Of a stretch of 64,000 nt of DNA, positions 34,270 to 43,608 are shown one piece after another (the stretch's first letter is position 1; each line of letters opens with the position of its first letter). This DNA comes from Betaproteobacteria bacterium (GTDB lineage Bacteria > Pseudomonadota > Gammaproteobacteria > Burkholderiales > Casimicrobiaceae), in the NCBI GenBank assembly GCA_027492485.1, contig JAPUER010000004.1:56504-120503 (forward strand). Reading direction: 5' to 3'. The translations under genes were made by a program, and so were the position numbers. Below the pieces are notes generated by a model, which saw only the letters and a list, made by a program, of their open reading frames with translations, did not search any database and had not been told where the DNA came from.

Positions 34270-34715
34270 CAGGTAGGTCTCCTTTGCGGCAGGCTGTTCC
34301 CTGCCCGCTATCGTTGTGGCCAAGCTGCGGCCGCTTTGTCTGCCGACGTGAACGCTATACGCGGCGGCGCCGGCAACGGTTTCGGTCAGCGGCGGCATCG
34401 TGCCCATATCGTTGCAGCACTGTCGCTGCCGCCGCGACAGACCTTACATCGTCCGCCGCGCCGGTTGCGGCATCGGCTGCACCGTGGCTTGCGCGTAACA
34501 GCTTTTTGCCTAAAGCGTTATTGCAAAAGCGTTAAAAAGATAAAAACGCAAAAGTCAACAATTGCCAAAATATCGTACTGTGCCGCAGTCAGCCGCCGCG
34601 TAATCGACAAAGCTGCTGTCTTAGTCAATTTTTTTTCGAGCGATCCTATTTACAACTGACCGCCAGTCATTTACAGTCCGCATCCAACTGACTCGTGGTC
34701 ATTTAACGGATTTTC
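34270..34715. other. Divergent intergenic region egtB / tetR
   Basis: 446 bp with no convincing gene. The egtB-proximal 230 bp are GC-rich. Palindromic element E fills 34498-34619, oriented toward egtB. The remaining 95 bp before the TetR start are AT-rich, with an ACTGACCGCCAGTCATT stretch near 34656 that could be an operator, as GACTG/CAGTC-type half-sites recur at 34685; this is speculative. Confidence 0.4.
34498..34619 (-). repeat. Palindromic element E (120-bp GTCGAC family, divergent)
   Basis: Arms CAGCTTT (34499-34505) and AAAGCTG (34609-34615), or ACAGC with GCTGT at the extreme ends. The centre is degenerate (GTCAAC, 34554-34559). On the minus strand it reads TTTTGGCAA-TTGTTGACTTTT near the centre and ends with a GCTTT-AAAGC hairpin (34502-34515) like copies C and D. 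Upstream of egtB. Confidence 0.7.
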
Positions 34716-35501
34716 ATGACACTTTTCAAGAAGTTTTTTGCCTGTCACGCCGCCGGCCTGGTGCGCGACACAGGCGGCGGCGCGCGCACCCGTGTGCGCG
34801 CCGTCGACGGCGAAGACAAGGAGGCGCGGCGGCAGACCATCCTCGACGCCGCCGAGCGCCTGTTTGTAGAGCGCCACGAGCTGGCCAACGTCGCCGACAT
34901 CGCCGAGGCGGCCGGCCTCGCCAAGGGCACGGTGTACCTCTATTTCCAGACCAAGGAGGAGATCTACCTCGCGCTGCACCTGCGCCACGACGAGGGGTTC
35001 TTCACCGCGCTGATCGAGCAGTTGCAGAGCGAACAGCCGTTTCGCTTCGAGCACATCTACGATCTGGCCCACCGCTACATGATTTCCGACCCGACGCATA
35101 TGGCGCTTGGCGCCTGCTGCATCGGCTTCGCGCCGAACGCGGTGCCGGCGGAGGCGGGCATCAACTTCCAGACCAAACTCACCGGCTGGCTGCTGACCGC
35201 AGGCGCCGGGCTCGAACGCCATCTGCCGCGTCTGGCGCCGGGCGAAGGCGTGCGTCTGCTCAAGCATAGCTACGCGCTGATGATCGGGTTGCATTCGCTG
35301 CGCAACGAGCGCAACGAAGCCGACGTCAAGTGCCCGATCCTGCCCGGCCTCGGCACCTATCAGCAGGAAGCCTCGCTAGCGCTGATCCGCTACTGGGCGC
35401 ACGTGGCCGGAGTCCCCGACGACACGGTGGTGACGCTGAGCCGCGCCACCGGCCTCCCCGAGTTCAACCGCGATTCAGATTCAGTCCAGGAACGGCAATG
35501 A
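34716..35501 (+). CDS. TetR/AcrR-family regulator of the RND efflux operon
   Basis: A 261-residue repressor-type protein. The first 35 residues precede the domain; the TetR_N helix-turn-helix (about 38-84) shows RQTILDAAERLFVERH and IAEAAGLAKGTVYLYFQTKEEIY. The ligand-binding half follows, with HMALGACCIGFAPNA. Its stop overlaps the start of the efflux adaptor gene (ATGA at 35498), so regulator and pump share a transcript. The likely role is control of this operon by pump substrates. Confidence 0.9.
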   Translation: MTLFKKFFACHAAGLVRDTGGGARTRVRAVDGEDKEARRQTILDAAERLFVERHELANVADIAEAAGLAKGTVYLYFQTKEEIYLALHLRHDEGFFTALIEQLQSEQPFRFEHIYDLAHRYMISDPTHMALGACCIGFAPNAVPAEAGINFQTKLTGWLLTAGAGLERHLPRLAPGEGVRLLKHSYALMIGLHSLRNERNEADVKCPILPGLGTYQQEASLALIRYWAHVAGVPDDTVVTLSRATGLPEFNRDSDSVQERQ

Positions 35502-36730
35502 AAATCGACCCCAAGGCAACTCTCCTCCTCGCCCTGCTGCTGGGCACCGCGACGATCGCCGCCTGCGGCGGCAAGGACGACGCCAAGGCCGCCGACGGCA
35601 GCGCGCGGAAGGCGGAAGCCGCCGCCGGCACGGCCGATGCGCCGCGCCCGGTGCGCACCATGCAGGCCGGCATCAGCGCGCTGGCCGACGTCAATTACCT
35701 GCCCGGCGAAGTGCGCCCGCGCTACGAGCAGCGCTACGGTTTCCGGGTGCCGGGAAAAATTGCGCGCCGGCTGGTTGATGTAGGTCAGAACGTGAAAGCC
35801 GGACAAGTGCTAGCAGTGCTCGATTCCGCCGACGTGCTGCCGGCGATCAACGCGCAGGCCGCGCAGGTCGAAGTGGCGCGCACCGATCTCAAGTTGCAGC
35901 AGAGCGAGCTGAAACGGCAGAAAGAGCTGCGCGACAAAGGCTTCGTCTCCGGCGCCGCGCTCGAACGCCAGGCCGCCGCCACGGATGCCGCCGACGCTCG
36001 CGTGAAAGCGGCGCAATCGCAGCTGGCCAACGCGCAGAACGGCCTTGCGTTCCAGACGCTGAAAGCCGACCGCGATGGCGTGGTGGTCGGCGTCGACGCC
36101 GAGGCCGGCAGCGTGGTCGCCGCCGGGCAGAGCGTGGTGCGCGTGGCGCAGCTCGGCGAAAAGGAACTGCTGGTCAACGTGCCGGAACGCGCCGTCGCGC
36201 TGATGAAGCAGGCGAACGGCTTCGTGGCGCATCTCGACGCCGTGCCCGGCAAGCTCTACAGCGCCAAACTGCGCGAACTGTCGCCGGCGGCGGACGCCGC
36301 CAGCCGCACCTACACCGCGCGGCTCAGCATCGTCAATGCCGACGACGACCTGAAGCTCGGCATGAGCGCCACCGTGCGCCTCGATCTCGCGGCAACGCAG
36401 GCGATCGTGGTGCCCAACACGGCGCTCTACACGCGCGACAGCACGCCGCGCGTGTGGGTGGTCGACCGCGCCAGCGAGACGGTGCGCGCGGTGGACGTGA
36501 AACTGGGTGAAAGCACCGGCGACGGCGTCGCCGTGACCGCCGGCCTGAAACCGGGCGATATCGTGGTCACGGCGGGCGCCAATCTGCTGTTGCCGGGCCA
36601 GAAGGTGCGCTTGCTGGAACCGCCGCCGGCTGCTGCCGTGTCTGCGGCGCCGCCCGTATCCGCTAAGGCTGCAGCTGCCGTACCGGCCAAGGCAGCCCCC
36701 GCCGCCGCGCAAGCCGCGAGCAAGCCATGA
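35498..36730 (+). CDS. RND efflux periplasmic adaptor lipoprotein (membrane fusion protein)
   Basis: A 410-residue MexA/AcrA-type adaptor. ATG 35498 overlaps the TetR stop and yields a lipoprotein signal with acylated Cys23 (ATIAAC). The biotinyl-lipoyl-like half-motifs are YGFRVPGKIARRLVDVGQNVKAG and the matching GVVVGVDAEAGSVVAAGQ, flanking a coiled-coil hairpin (about 120-195). The beta-barrel and membrane-proximal domains follow, then an Ala/Pro-rich tail of about 40 residues. It links the pump at 36727 to an outer-membrane channel that is not encoded here. Confidence 0.93.
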   Translation: MKIDPKATLLLALLLGTATIAACGGKDDAKAADGSARKAEAAAGTADAPRPVRTMQAGISALADVNYLPGEVRPRYEQRYGFRVPGKIARRLVDVGQNVKAGQVLAVLDSADVLPAINAQAAQVEVARTDLKLQQSELKRQKELRDKGFVSGAALERQAAATDAADARVKAAQSQLANAQNGLAFQTLKADRDGVVVGVDAEAGSVVAAGQSVVRVAQLGEKELLVNVPERAVALMKQANGFVAHLDAVPGKLYSAKLRELSPAADAASRTYTARLSIVNADDDLKLGMSATVRLDLAATQAIVVPNTALYTRDSTPRVWVVDRASETVRAVDVKLGESTGDGVAVTAGLKPGDIVVTAGANLLLPGQKVRLLEPPPAAAVSAAPPVSAKAAAAVPAKAAPAAAQAASKP

Positions 36731-39700
36731 TCGGGCGCACGCCGCAAGACGGCGGCCCCTTCAACGTCTCCGCCGCCGCGATCCGGCACAAGCAACTGAC
36801 GATCTTTTTCATTCTGGCGATAGCGATTGCCGGCTTCGCCGCGTACTTCAAGCTCGGCCAGCGCGAAGACCCGGACTTCACCTTCCGCGCCATCACCGTG
36901 CGCACGCTGTGGCCGGGTGCCACCACCGCGCAGGTCGACGCGCAGATCACCGACCGTCTCGAGAAAAAACTGCAGGAGATGCCGTACTTCAAACGGACGC
37001 AGAGCTACTCGAAGCCCGGCGAGTCGATGATCATCCTCGAACTGGTTGACACTGCGCCGCGCAAGGACATTCAGGCGCTCTGGTATCAGGTGCGCAAGAA
37101 GGTGGGCGACATCCGCCACACGCTGCCGCCGGAGGCGCTCGGCCCCTTCTTCAACGACGAATTCGGCGACGTGTTCGGCTCCATCTATGCCTTCACCGGC
37201 GACGGCTTCACACTGTCCGAATTGCGCGACAAGGTGGAAGACGTGCGCCAGGAACTGCTGCGCATCCCGGACGTGTCGAAGATCGAACTGGTCGGCGTGG
37301 TCGACGACAAGATCTACATCGAGATTGCCAACGCCAAGATCGGCGCGCTCGGCATCGACGCCAATTCCATCGCGCAGCAGTTGCAGGCGCAGAACGCGAT
37401 CGCACCGTCCGGCGTCATACAGACCAAAGACAACGCCATCGCGCTGCGCGTCAGCGGCAATTTCGACTCGGTGAAATCGGTGCGCGATCTGCAACTGGCG
37501 GTGCCCAATTCCGGCGGCCGCATGATCCGGCTGGGCGACATCGCCAGTGTCTACCGCGGCTACGCCGACCCGCCAACGCAAACCATCCGCTTCGGCGGCA
37601 AGCCCGCCATCGCGCTCTCGGTGTCGATGAAGAGCGACGGCGACGTGCTGCAACTGGGCGACAACCTGACGCGCGAGATGGAGCGCATCCGCAACGATCT
37701 GCCGGTCGGCATCGAGTTCCATCAGGTCAGCAACCAGCCCAGGGTAGTCAAGGAGGCGGTCGGCACCTTCATGCGCTCGCTGCTGGAGGCGGTTGCCATC
37801 GTGCTGGCGGTGAGCTTCCTGTCGCTCGGCTGGCGCGCGGGGGCAGTGGTGGCGCTGACCATTCCGTTCGTGCTGCTGGCGACCTTCCTGGTGATGGAGA
37901 TTTTCAAGATCGACCTGCACCGCATTTCCACCGGCGCACTGATCATTGCGCTGGGCCTGCTGGTGGACGACGCCATGATTGTGGTCGAGATGATGGTGCG
38001 CAAGCTGGAGGAGGGCTTCGACAAGTTCGCCTCGGCCACCTTTGCTTACGCGACGACGGCCTGGCCGATGCTCTCCGGCACGCTGGTGACGGCGGCCGGC
38101 TTCCTGCCGATCGCGACCGCGAAATCGTCGACCGGGGAATACACCTTCGACATGTTCAGCGTGACCACCATTGCGCTGGTGCTGTCGTGGTTCGCCGCCA
38201 TCATCGCCACGCCGTTGTTCGGCTACTGGATTTTGAAGAAACCGAAGAACGCAACGGCGGAAGGCGAAGCACACGAGCACTTCGACACGCCGTTCTACAC
38301 GCGGCTGCGCGCCACCATCGACTGGTGCATCAGCCACCGCTGGGTCACCATCGGCATCACCGCCACCGGCCTCGTGCTCGGCTTTATCGGCATGGGGCTG
38401 ACCGAGAAGCAGTTCTTCCCGACCAGCGACCGCACCGAGGTGATGGTCGAGATGTGGCTGCCGGAGGGTTCCAGTTTCAAGGCGACCGAGGCGCGCGTCG
38501 AGCAGCTCGAAGCATTGCTGAAGGCGGACAAGGACGTGCAGACCTTCGTCACCAGCGTCGGCATGTCGCTGCCGCGCTACTTCCTGTCGCTCAATCAGGA
38601 ACTGTTCCGCCCGAACTTCGCACACACGCTGATCCTCACCAACGACGTGGCGGCGCGCAATCGCGTCACCGCCAAACTGCAAAGGGAACTCGACAGCAAC
38701 TTCCCCGGCGTGCGTGGCCGCGCGCTGAAGACGCCGCTGGGCCCACCGGTGGCCTATCCGGTCATCTTCCGCGTCAGCGGGCCGGACATCGCGAAGATCA
38801 AGCAGATCGGCGACGAAGTCGCGGCGGTGCTGCGCAAGCATCCGAAGACGGTGGAAGTGAACACCGACTGGGGCGACCGTTCGCCGGCGCTGCAGATCGA
38901 AGTCGACCAGGATCGTGCCCGTGCGATCGGCGTCACCTCGCTCGCCGTCGCGCGCTCGCTCGGCGGCGCGGTGTCCGGCGCCACCATCGGTCAGTATCGC
39001 GAACGCGATCGCCTGATCGACGTGGTGCTGCGCGGCCCCGAGGCCGAACGCGTGGCGATCGCGCAGGTGGAAGATTTGCAGGTGCCCACCGCCAGCGGTC
39101 GCACGGTGCCGCTGGCGCAGGTCGCCAGTGTGACGCAGGTGATGGAGGAGCCGATCATTCGCCGCTATTCGCGGGTGCCGACGCTGTCGGTGCGCTCCGA
39201 CATCGTCGAAGGCGTGCAGGCGCCGGATATTTCGGCGCAGCTCGATCCGCAGCTCGATGCCATTCGTGCCAAGCTGCCGCCCGGTTATCGCATCGAGGCC
39301 GGCGGCGCCTACGAAGAGAACAGCAAGGCGCAGGCCTCGATCGGCGCCGGGGTACCGCTGATGATCTTCGTCTGGCTGGCATTGCTGATGCTGCAACTGC
39401 AGCGCTTCTCGCTGGCCGCGATGGTGCTGATCACGGCGCCGTTCGGCATCGTCGGCGTCGCGCTCGGTCTGCTCACTTTCCGCATGCCGTTCGGCTTTGT
39501 CGCGATGCTCGGCATGATCGCGCTGATGGGCATCATCATGCGCAACACCATCATCCTGATCGACCAGATCAAGCAGGATCTGGAAACCGGCACCCCGGCC
39601 TGGGTGGCCGCGCGCGAGGCCGCCGTGCGGCGCTTCCGCCCGATTACGCTGACCGCGGCGGCGGCCGTGCTGGCAATGATTCCGCTGACCCGCAGCGTGC

Positions 39701-39816
39701 TGTGGGGGCCAATGGCGGTGGCCATCATGGCCGGGCTGATCGTGGCCACGGCGCTGACCATCCTCGCGGTGCCGGCGATCTACGCCGCCTGGTATCGGGT
39801 GCAGCGTCCGGCGTAG
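36727..39816 (+). CDS. RND multidrug efflux pump permease
   Basis: A 1029-residue AcrB/MexK-like proton-driven exporter in the inner membrane. The twelve-helix layout has two periplasmic loops; the first helix (LTIFFILAIAIAGFAAYFKL) is followed by QREDPDF. Proton-relay Asp pair is visible in GLLVDDAMIVVEMM. The second half ends with TLTAAAAVLAMIPLTR-type helices. QREDPDFTFR and GKPAIALSVSMK suggest the MexK/TriC side of the family. The start ATGA overlaps the adaptor stop. No outer-membrane factor gene follows. Confidence 0.93.
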   Translation: MIGRTPQDGGPFNVSAAAIRHKQLTIFFILAIAIAGFAAYFKLGQREDPDFTFRAITVRTLWPGATTAQVDAQITDRLEKKLQEMPYFKRTQSYSKPGESMIILELVDTAPRKDIQALWYQVRKKVGDIRHTLPPEALGPFFNDEFGDVFGSIYAFTGDGFTLSELRDKVEDVRQELLRIPDVSKIELVGVVDDKIYIEIANAKIGALGIDANSIAQQLQAQNAIAPSGVIQTKDNAIALRVSGNFDSVKSVRDLQLAVPNSGGRMIRLGDIASVYRGYADPPTQTIRFGGKPAIALSVSMKSDGDVLQLGDNLTREMERIRNDLPVGIEFHQVSNQPRVVKEAVGTFMRSLLEAVAIVLAVSFLSLGWRAGAVVALTIPFVLLATFLVMEIFKIDLHRISTGALIIALGLLVDDAMIVVEMMVRKLEEGFDKFASATFAYATTAWPMLSGTLVTAAGFLPIATAKSSTGEYTFDMFSVTTIALVLSWFAAIIATPLFGYWILKKPKNATAEGEAHEHFDTPFYTRLRATIDWCISHRWVTIGITATGLVLGFIGMGLTEKQFFPTSDRTEVMVEMWLPEGSSFKATEARVEQLEALLKADKDVQTFVTSVGMSLPRYFLSLNQELFRPNFAHTLILTNDVAARNRVTAKLQRELDSNFPGVRGRALKTPLGPPVAYPVIFRVSGPDIAKIKQIGDEVAAVLRKHPKTVEVNTDWGDRSPALQIEVDQDRARAIGVTSLAVARSLGGAVSGATIGQYRERDRLIDVVLRGPEAERVAIAQVEDLQVPTASGRTVPLAQVASVTQVMEEPIIRRYSRVPTLSVRSDIVEGVQAPDISAQLDPQLDAIRAKLPPGYRIEAGGAYEENSKAQASIGAGVPLMIFVWLALLMLQLQRFSLAAMVLITAPFGIVGVALGLLTFRMPFGFVAMLGMIALMGIIMRNTIILIDQIKQDLETGTPAWVAAREAAVRRFRPITLTAAAAVLAMIPLTRSVLWGPMAVAIMAGLIVATALTILAVPAIYAAWYRVQRPA

Positions 39817-39923
39817 CTGGCCGCTACGCGGTGCACAGTGCGCCGCGCGGCAAATCGCGGCGCTGGTCAGCACTTGGTCAGGCACTCGCGGCGATGATTC
39901 GGGTGCAGGCGCCGGGCCCCCTG

Positions 39924-39981
39924 GGCGCCTGCACCCGCTGGCGCCATCCCCTGCGGCGCCTGCACCCGCTGGCGCCATCCC
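39924..39981 (+). repeat. 27-bp direct repeats upstream of the Nramp-like gene
   Basis: A 27-bp unit beginning GGCGCCTGCACCCGCTGGCG occurs perfectly at 39924-39950 and 39955-39981 (31-bp period), with a degenerate third copy up to about 40024. Function unknown; possibly replication slippage or an operator array. It occupies much of the 240-bp gap between the RND pump and the transporter. Confidence 0.8.
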
Positions 39982-40057
39982 GACGGCGTCTATTCCCGCG
40001 GGCGCCACCGCTGCGGCGCTGGCACCTTGCATTTCCAGACCACTACGGGCGGCGGCG

Positions 40058-41323
40058 ATGGAACCACTGAAAAAACTCGCCAGCCATCCCGCGTTGGGGC
40101 AGCTTGGCCCCGGCCTCATCACCGGCGCGGCGGACGACGATCCCAGCGGCATCGCCACCTACTCGCAGGGCGGCGCGCAGTTCGGCTTCAACCTGCTGTG
40201 GACGGTGATCTTGACCTATCCGCTGATGAGCGGTATCCAAATGATCAGCGCACGGCTCGGTTGCCTGACCGGGCGAGGGCTCGCGGCCAACATCCGCGCG
40301 CAGTTTCCGCGCCCGGTGCTGTTTGCCATCGTCGGCCTGCTGCTGGTGGCCAACACGGTCAACATCGCGGCCGACATCGCGGCGATGGGCGAGGCGCTGC
40401 GCCTCTTGCTCGGTGGCTCGGCGCACGTGTATTCGGTCACCTTCGGCCTTTTGTGCCTGGTGTTGCAGGTGTTTCTGCCCTACGAACGCTATGTGCGCTA
40501 TCTCAAATGGCTTACGCTGGCGCTGCTGGCCTATGTTGCCGTGGCGTTTACCATCGAAGTGCCGTGGCTGGAAGTCGGCACGCGCGTGCTGCTGCCAACG
40601 CTCGCGATCGATCGCGACAGCATCACCATGATCGTCGCCGTGTTCGGCACCACCATCAGCCCGTATCTCTTCTTCTGGCAGGCGGCGCAGGAGATGGAAG
40701 ACCTGCGCGGCGTGCGCGAGCGCGGCGAGGCGATCAGCGACGACGCCGCGCGCGGCCATCTGCGCCGCATCCGCTGGGACACCTATGTCGGCATGGGCTT
40801 CTCCAATCTCATCGCGTTCTTCATCATCCTGAGCGCCGCGGCCACACTGCATCGCGCCGGCATTACCGACATCCAGACCTCGGCGCAGGCGGCGGAGGCG
40901 CTGCGTCCGCTGGCCGGCAACTTCGCCTTCCTGCTGTTCAGTCTGGGCATCATCGGCACCGGCATGCTCGCGGTGCCGGTGCTGGCGGGCTCGGCGGCGT
41001 ATGCGGTGGTCGAGTGCTTCGACTGGAAGAGCGGGCTCGACAAAAAGCTGCACGAAGCGAAGGAGTTCTACGGCATCATCGCCTTCGCCACCGTCGGCGG
41101 CGTCGCGCTCAACTTCACACCGGTCGACCCGATCAAGGCGCTCTACTGGAGCGCCGTCATCAACGGCGTCATCGCGCTGCCGATCATGGTGGTGATGATG
41201 CTGCTCGGCAGCAACCCGAAAGTGATGGGCCACTTCGTCATCGGCCGCCGGCTGCGCTGGCTGGGGTGGCTGGCGACTGCGGTGATGGCGGTGGCGGTGA
41301 TCGCGATGTTCGCGACACTCTGA
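40058..41323 (+). CDS. Nramp-related divalent metal transporter
   Basis: A 421-residue membrane protein with about eleven helices, of the Nramp superfamily. The helix-1 metal site, normally DPGN, reads DDDPSGIATYSQ here (about residues 26-37). In helix 6 the usual MPHN motif is replaced by TTISPYLFFWQ. Loss of the Met ligand is a feature of Nramp-related proteins that carry Mg2+ or other hard cations (the NRMT group), so transition-metal transport should not be assumed. The start ATG 40058 has no strong ribosome-binding site; the overlapping alternative frame is discarded. Confidence 0.82.
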   Translation: MEPLKKLASHPALGQLGPGLITGAADDDPSGIATYSQGGAQFGFNLLWTVILTYPLMSGIQMISARLGCLTGRGLAANIRAQFPRPVLFAIVGLLLVANTVNIAADIAAMGEALRLLLGGSAHVYSVTFGLLCLVLQVFLPYERYVRYLKWLTLALLAYVAVAFTIEVPWLEVGTRVLLPTLAIDRDSITMIVAVFGTTISPYLFFWQAAQEMEDLRGVRERGEAISDDAARGHLRRIRWDTYVGMGFSNLIAFFIILSAAATLHRAGITDIQTSAQAAEALRPLAGNFAFLLFSLGIIGTGMLAVPVLAGSAAYAVVECFDWKSGLDKKLHEAKEFYGIIAFATVGGVALNFTPVDPIKALYWSAVINGVIALPIMVVMMLLGSNPKVMGHFVIGRRLRWLGWLATAVMAVAVIAMFATL

Positions 41324-41508
41324 CGCCATCGGTTTTTGCGCTACCCGCTATTCGTCGCCTGCCCATTCCGTGATCTGAGATGGAACCTTATCGTTCGTCC
41401 CGCTGAATAAGCATGTAACCGCTGGCGGCCGCCGATTGTTTTGGCCTGCCGCCTGTGTACGCGCGCATCGGTACGCGTGGCGGCACGGATCGAACAGGGA
41501 GACGAATC

Positions 41509-41703
41509 ATGGAACTGCTGCACGCGATCTTCGCGTTCAATCTGGTGACCAGCCTGGGCATTCTCGGCGCCGCCTACGCCATTCACCGGCGCGACGACAC
41601 CACCGTCGACGGCCGGCCGTTGCCGCGTCTGAGCTTTGCCGGAATGTCCGGGGCCGCGCTGGCGCTGGGGATGGTGAGTGCGGTGGGGACGCTGTTCCTG
41701 TAG
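41509..41703 (+). CDS. Small two-helix membrane protein, hypothetical
   Basis: 64 residues: helix AIFAFNLVTSLGILGAAYAI, a charged loop HRRDDTTVDGRPLPR, and helix FAGMSGAALALGMVSAVGTL. ATG 41509 is supported by GGGAGA upstream. No domain recognised. It stands between the Nramp-like gene and the convergent regulator at 41756. Confidence 0.6.
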   Translation: MELLHAIFAFNLVTSLGILGAAYAIHRRDDTTVDGRPLPRLSFAGMSGAALALGMVSAVGTLFL

Positions 41704-41755
41704 GCCTGCACCTCACCTGCAGTTAGCGCCCGCACGCCGCCACAACCGCCATGCG

Positions 41756-42988
41756 TCAGCGCTCCTTCGCGCCGGCTGCTTCGAGCAGGCGCACGATCTC
41801 GGCCTGATTGGCCTCTTTCGCAATCTGCAACGGCGTGCGACCGCTATCGTCGCGTGCGTTGACATTGGCGCCGCGCGCGATCGCATTGCGCACACTGTCA
41901 ACGCTGCCTGAGCGCAACGCCGAGAACAGCGCCACATTGGCCATGCCTTGCTGCATCGGCGGCGTCATGTCGCCGATGCGGGCCGGTGCCGACGCCGCCG
42001 CGGCCTGCGGCGCAGCGCCGGCGTTTGCTGCGGTCGCAGCGGCGGGCGCCGGGACAGCGGCCACCATCGCAGGCCGATCGGCGACTTTGGCACGGACGTC
42101 CGCACGCTCGCTGCGTGAGGCACCGGCGGACGCGGCATCGGCCGCCACTGCGGATTCTGCCGTCGCCGCGCGGCCGACGGCAGAGCTGCGCTTTGCCATC
42201 TCGGCGAGGGCGACCGTGTCTTCCGCCGGCGCGGCAGTACCAGCGGGCGGTGACGCCGGGAACGGCTGCGGCGCCCGTGCGGCGGCGACTGCCGCGGGGG
42301 GGGGCGGCGCGGCCGGTGCTGGCACCGGCGCCGGCAACGCGATGGCCGGCGCAGCGGGCTTCGCCAGCGCCAGCAGTGGTTCTTCCAGCTTCGCTTTCGC
42401 GTCGACGCGTTCGCTGTCGGGGCGCGCGCGCGCCATGGTCGCGGTCGACGCATCGGCAACGGCACCGCTGGCGCCTGTGGCGGTCGACGGCTGGTTGCTG
42501 TCACGTTTCGCCACCTTGGCACCGCCCGCGGCGGCAACTTGCATTTCGACCGGTGGCGACGCGGCCGGGGCGGCCGGCGGTGGCGAAGCCATCGCGGTGG
42601 TTACTTCTGCGGTTGCCGGTGCGGCAGAGGGGCTTGCCGACGCCGCAGCAGAGGTGCTTGTCGCCGGCGCACTGGCCACCTGCGTATCAGGCGACGGTTG
42701 CATCGTGGCGCGATAGAGCCAGAATCCGGCGATGCCGAGCACCAGACCGGCCGCTGCGCGCCAATACCACGCGCGGTCGTTGGCGGCGGGTCGGGTCACG
42801 ATCGCTTCCGGCATCGACCGCACGTCGCTGCTTGCAGCGGCCGCGCTTTGCACGACCACTCGCGCGTGGGCGAGCACGGCGTCGCGCACACGCGGCGACG
42901 GGCGTGCATCGTCGAGTGTGCTGGCCTGCCGGTAGGCGTCGAGCAGGGCGTCGCGACGATCACCTGCCGGTGTGCGTTGCCCGCTCAT
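41756..42988 (-). CDS. Membrane-anchored anti-sigma-like protein with periplasmic ankyrin repeats
   Basis: A 410-residue protein translated from ATG 42988, overlapping the sigma-factor stop (ATGA), which marks it as the probable anti-sigma partner. The cytoplasmic N-terminus (1-72) is helical but has no zinc-binding HxxxCxxC motif. One membrane helix follows (about 73-92, WYWRAAAGLVLGIAGFWLYR). Then come about 250 residues of Ala/Pro-rich low complexity and C-terminal ankyrin repeats (about 350-410), including ARGANVNARDDSGRTPLQIA. Ankyrin repeats in a periplasmic position are unusual. The anti-sigma role is inferred from position only. Confidence 0.72.
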   Translation of the reverse strand: MSGQRTPAGDRRDALLDAYRQASTLDDARPSPRVRDAVLAHARVVVQSAAAASSDVRSMPEAIVTRPAANDRAWYWRAAAGLVLGIAGFWLYRATMQPSPDTQVASAPATSTSAAASASPSAAPATAEVTTAMASPPPAAPAASPPVEMQVAAAGGAKVAKRDSNQPSTATGASGAVADASTATMARARPDSERVDAKAKLEEPLLALAKPAAPAIALPAPVPAPAAPPPPAAVAAARAPQPFPASPPAGTAAPAEDTVALAEMAKRSSAVGRAATAESAVAADAASAGASRSERADVRAKVADRPAMVAAVPAPAAATAANAGAAPQAAAASAPARIGDMTPPMQQGMANVALFSALRSGSVDSVRNAIARGANVNARDDSGRTPLQIAKEANQAEIVRLLEAAGAKER

Positions 42989-43584
42989 GCGCGCACCTCC
43001 GCGAAGTCGGCCAGCAGTTCTTTCAACTTGTTGCGGGCGTAGCGCAGGCGGCTCTTGGCGGTCTCGAACGACACGCCGGTGGCGGCGGCGATGTCGTCGA
43101 CACTCATGTCGCCCTCGGCCTGCAGCAGGAAGGCTTCGCGTTGATCCGCGGGCAATTGTTCGATGGCGGCGAGCAGCGCCTTCGCCTGCTCGCGCGAGCT
43201 GACCTGCCGCAGCGGGCCGAGGCGCGATTCGGCGGCGAGGTCGGAGAACATCGATTCGCCGTCGTCGTTTTCGGCGTCGATGCTGGCGTGGTGTTTGGTG
43301 GTACGGCTGTGGTCGATGACGCGGTTGCGCGCCATGGTGAACAGCCAGGTCTTGAACCGGGCGGTGGGCTCGTAGCTGGCGGCGGTGCGGGCGACGGCGA
43401 ACCACAGCTCCTGCACCAGGTCGTCGGCCACCGCCGGGTTCTGCACGCTGCGCAAGACGAAGCGCCAGACGCCGGTCTGGTGACGGTCGTAGAGCTGTTC
43501 GAACGCGTTCATATTGCCTCGCGCAAACGCCAGCATCAGGGCTTCATCGCTGTTGTCGGAGTCGGTGGATGGTGGCGCGGCCAT
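42985..43584 (-). CDS. ECF-family RNA polymerase sigma factor
   Basis: A 199-residue extracytoplasmic-function sigma factor, starting at ATG 43584. Region 2 (about 25-95): FEQLYDRHQTGVWRFVLRSV and ELWFAVARTAASYEPTARFK, then WLFTMARNRVIDHSR. Region 4 (about 135-190): IEQLPADQREAFLLQAEGD and IAAATGVSFETAKSRLRYAR. Regions are separated by an acidic linker (IDAENDDGESMFSD). It is coupled to the membrane protein downstream and preceded by a secreted-protein gene on the same strand. Target promoters are not identifiable. Confidence 0.93.
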   Translation of the reverse strand: MAAPPSTDSDNSDEALMLAFARGNMNAFEQLYDRHQTGVWRFVLRSVQNPAVADDLVQELWFAVARTAASYEPTARFKTWLFTMARNRVIDHSRTTKHHASIDAENDDGESMFSDLAAESRLGPLRQVSSREQAKALLAAIEQLPADQREAFLLQAEGDMSVDDIAAATGVSFETAKSRLRYARNKLKELLADFAEVRA

Positions 43585-43608
43585 GCACGGGATTATGACC
43601 GCAGCGGT

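Noticed and set aside
39816-40058. Mn2+ or cobalamin riboswitch upstream of the Nramp-like or adenosyltransferase genes
   Set aside because: Neither upstream region contains the conserved B12-box or yybP-ykoY-type core; the former is dominated by direct repeats and the latter is only a 24-bp gap.
36427-40158. A 1243-residue open frame on the minus strand, antisense to the RND adaptor and pump
   Set aside because: The plus strand encodes two complete, recognisable RND proteins. The antisense translation is His/Arg/Asp-rich with no domain, as expected from the mirror of a GC-rich codon pattern.
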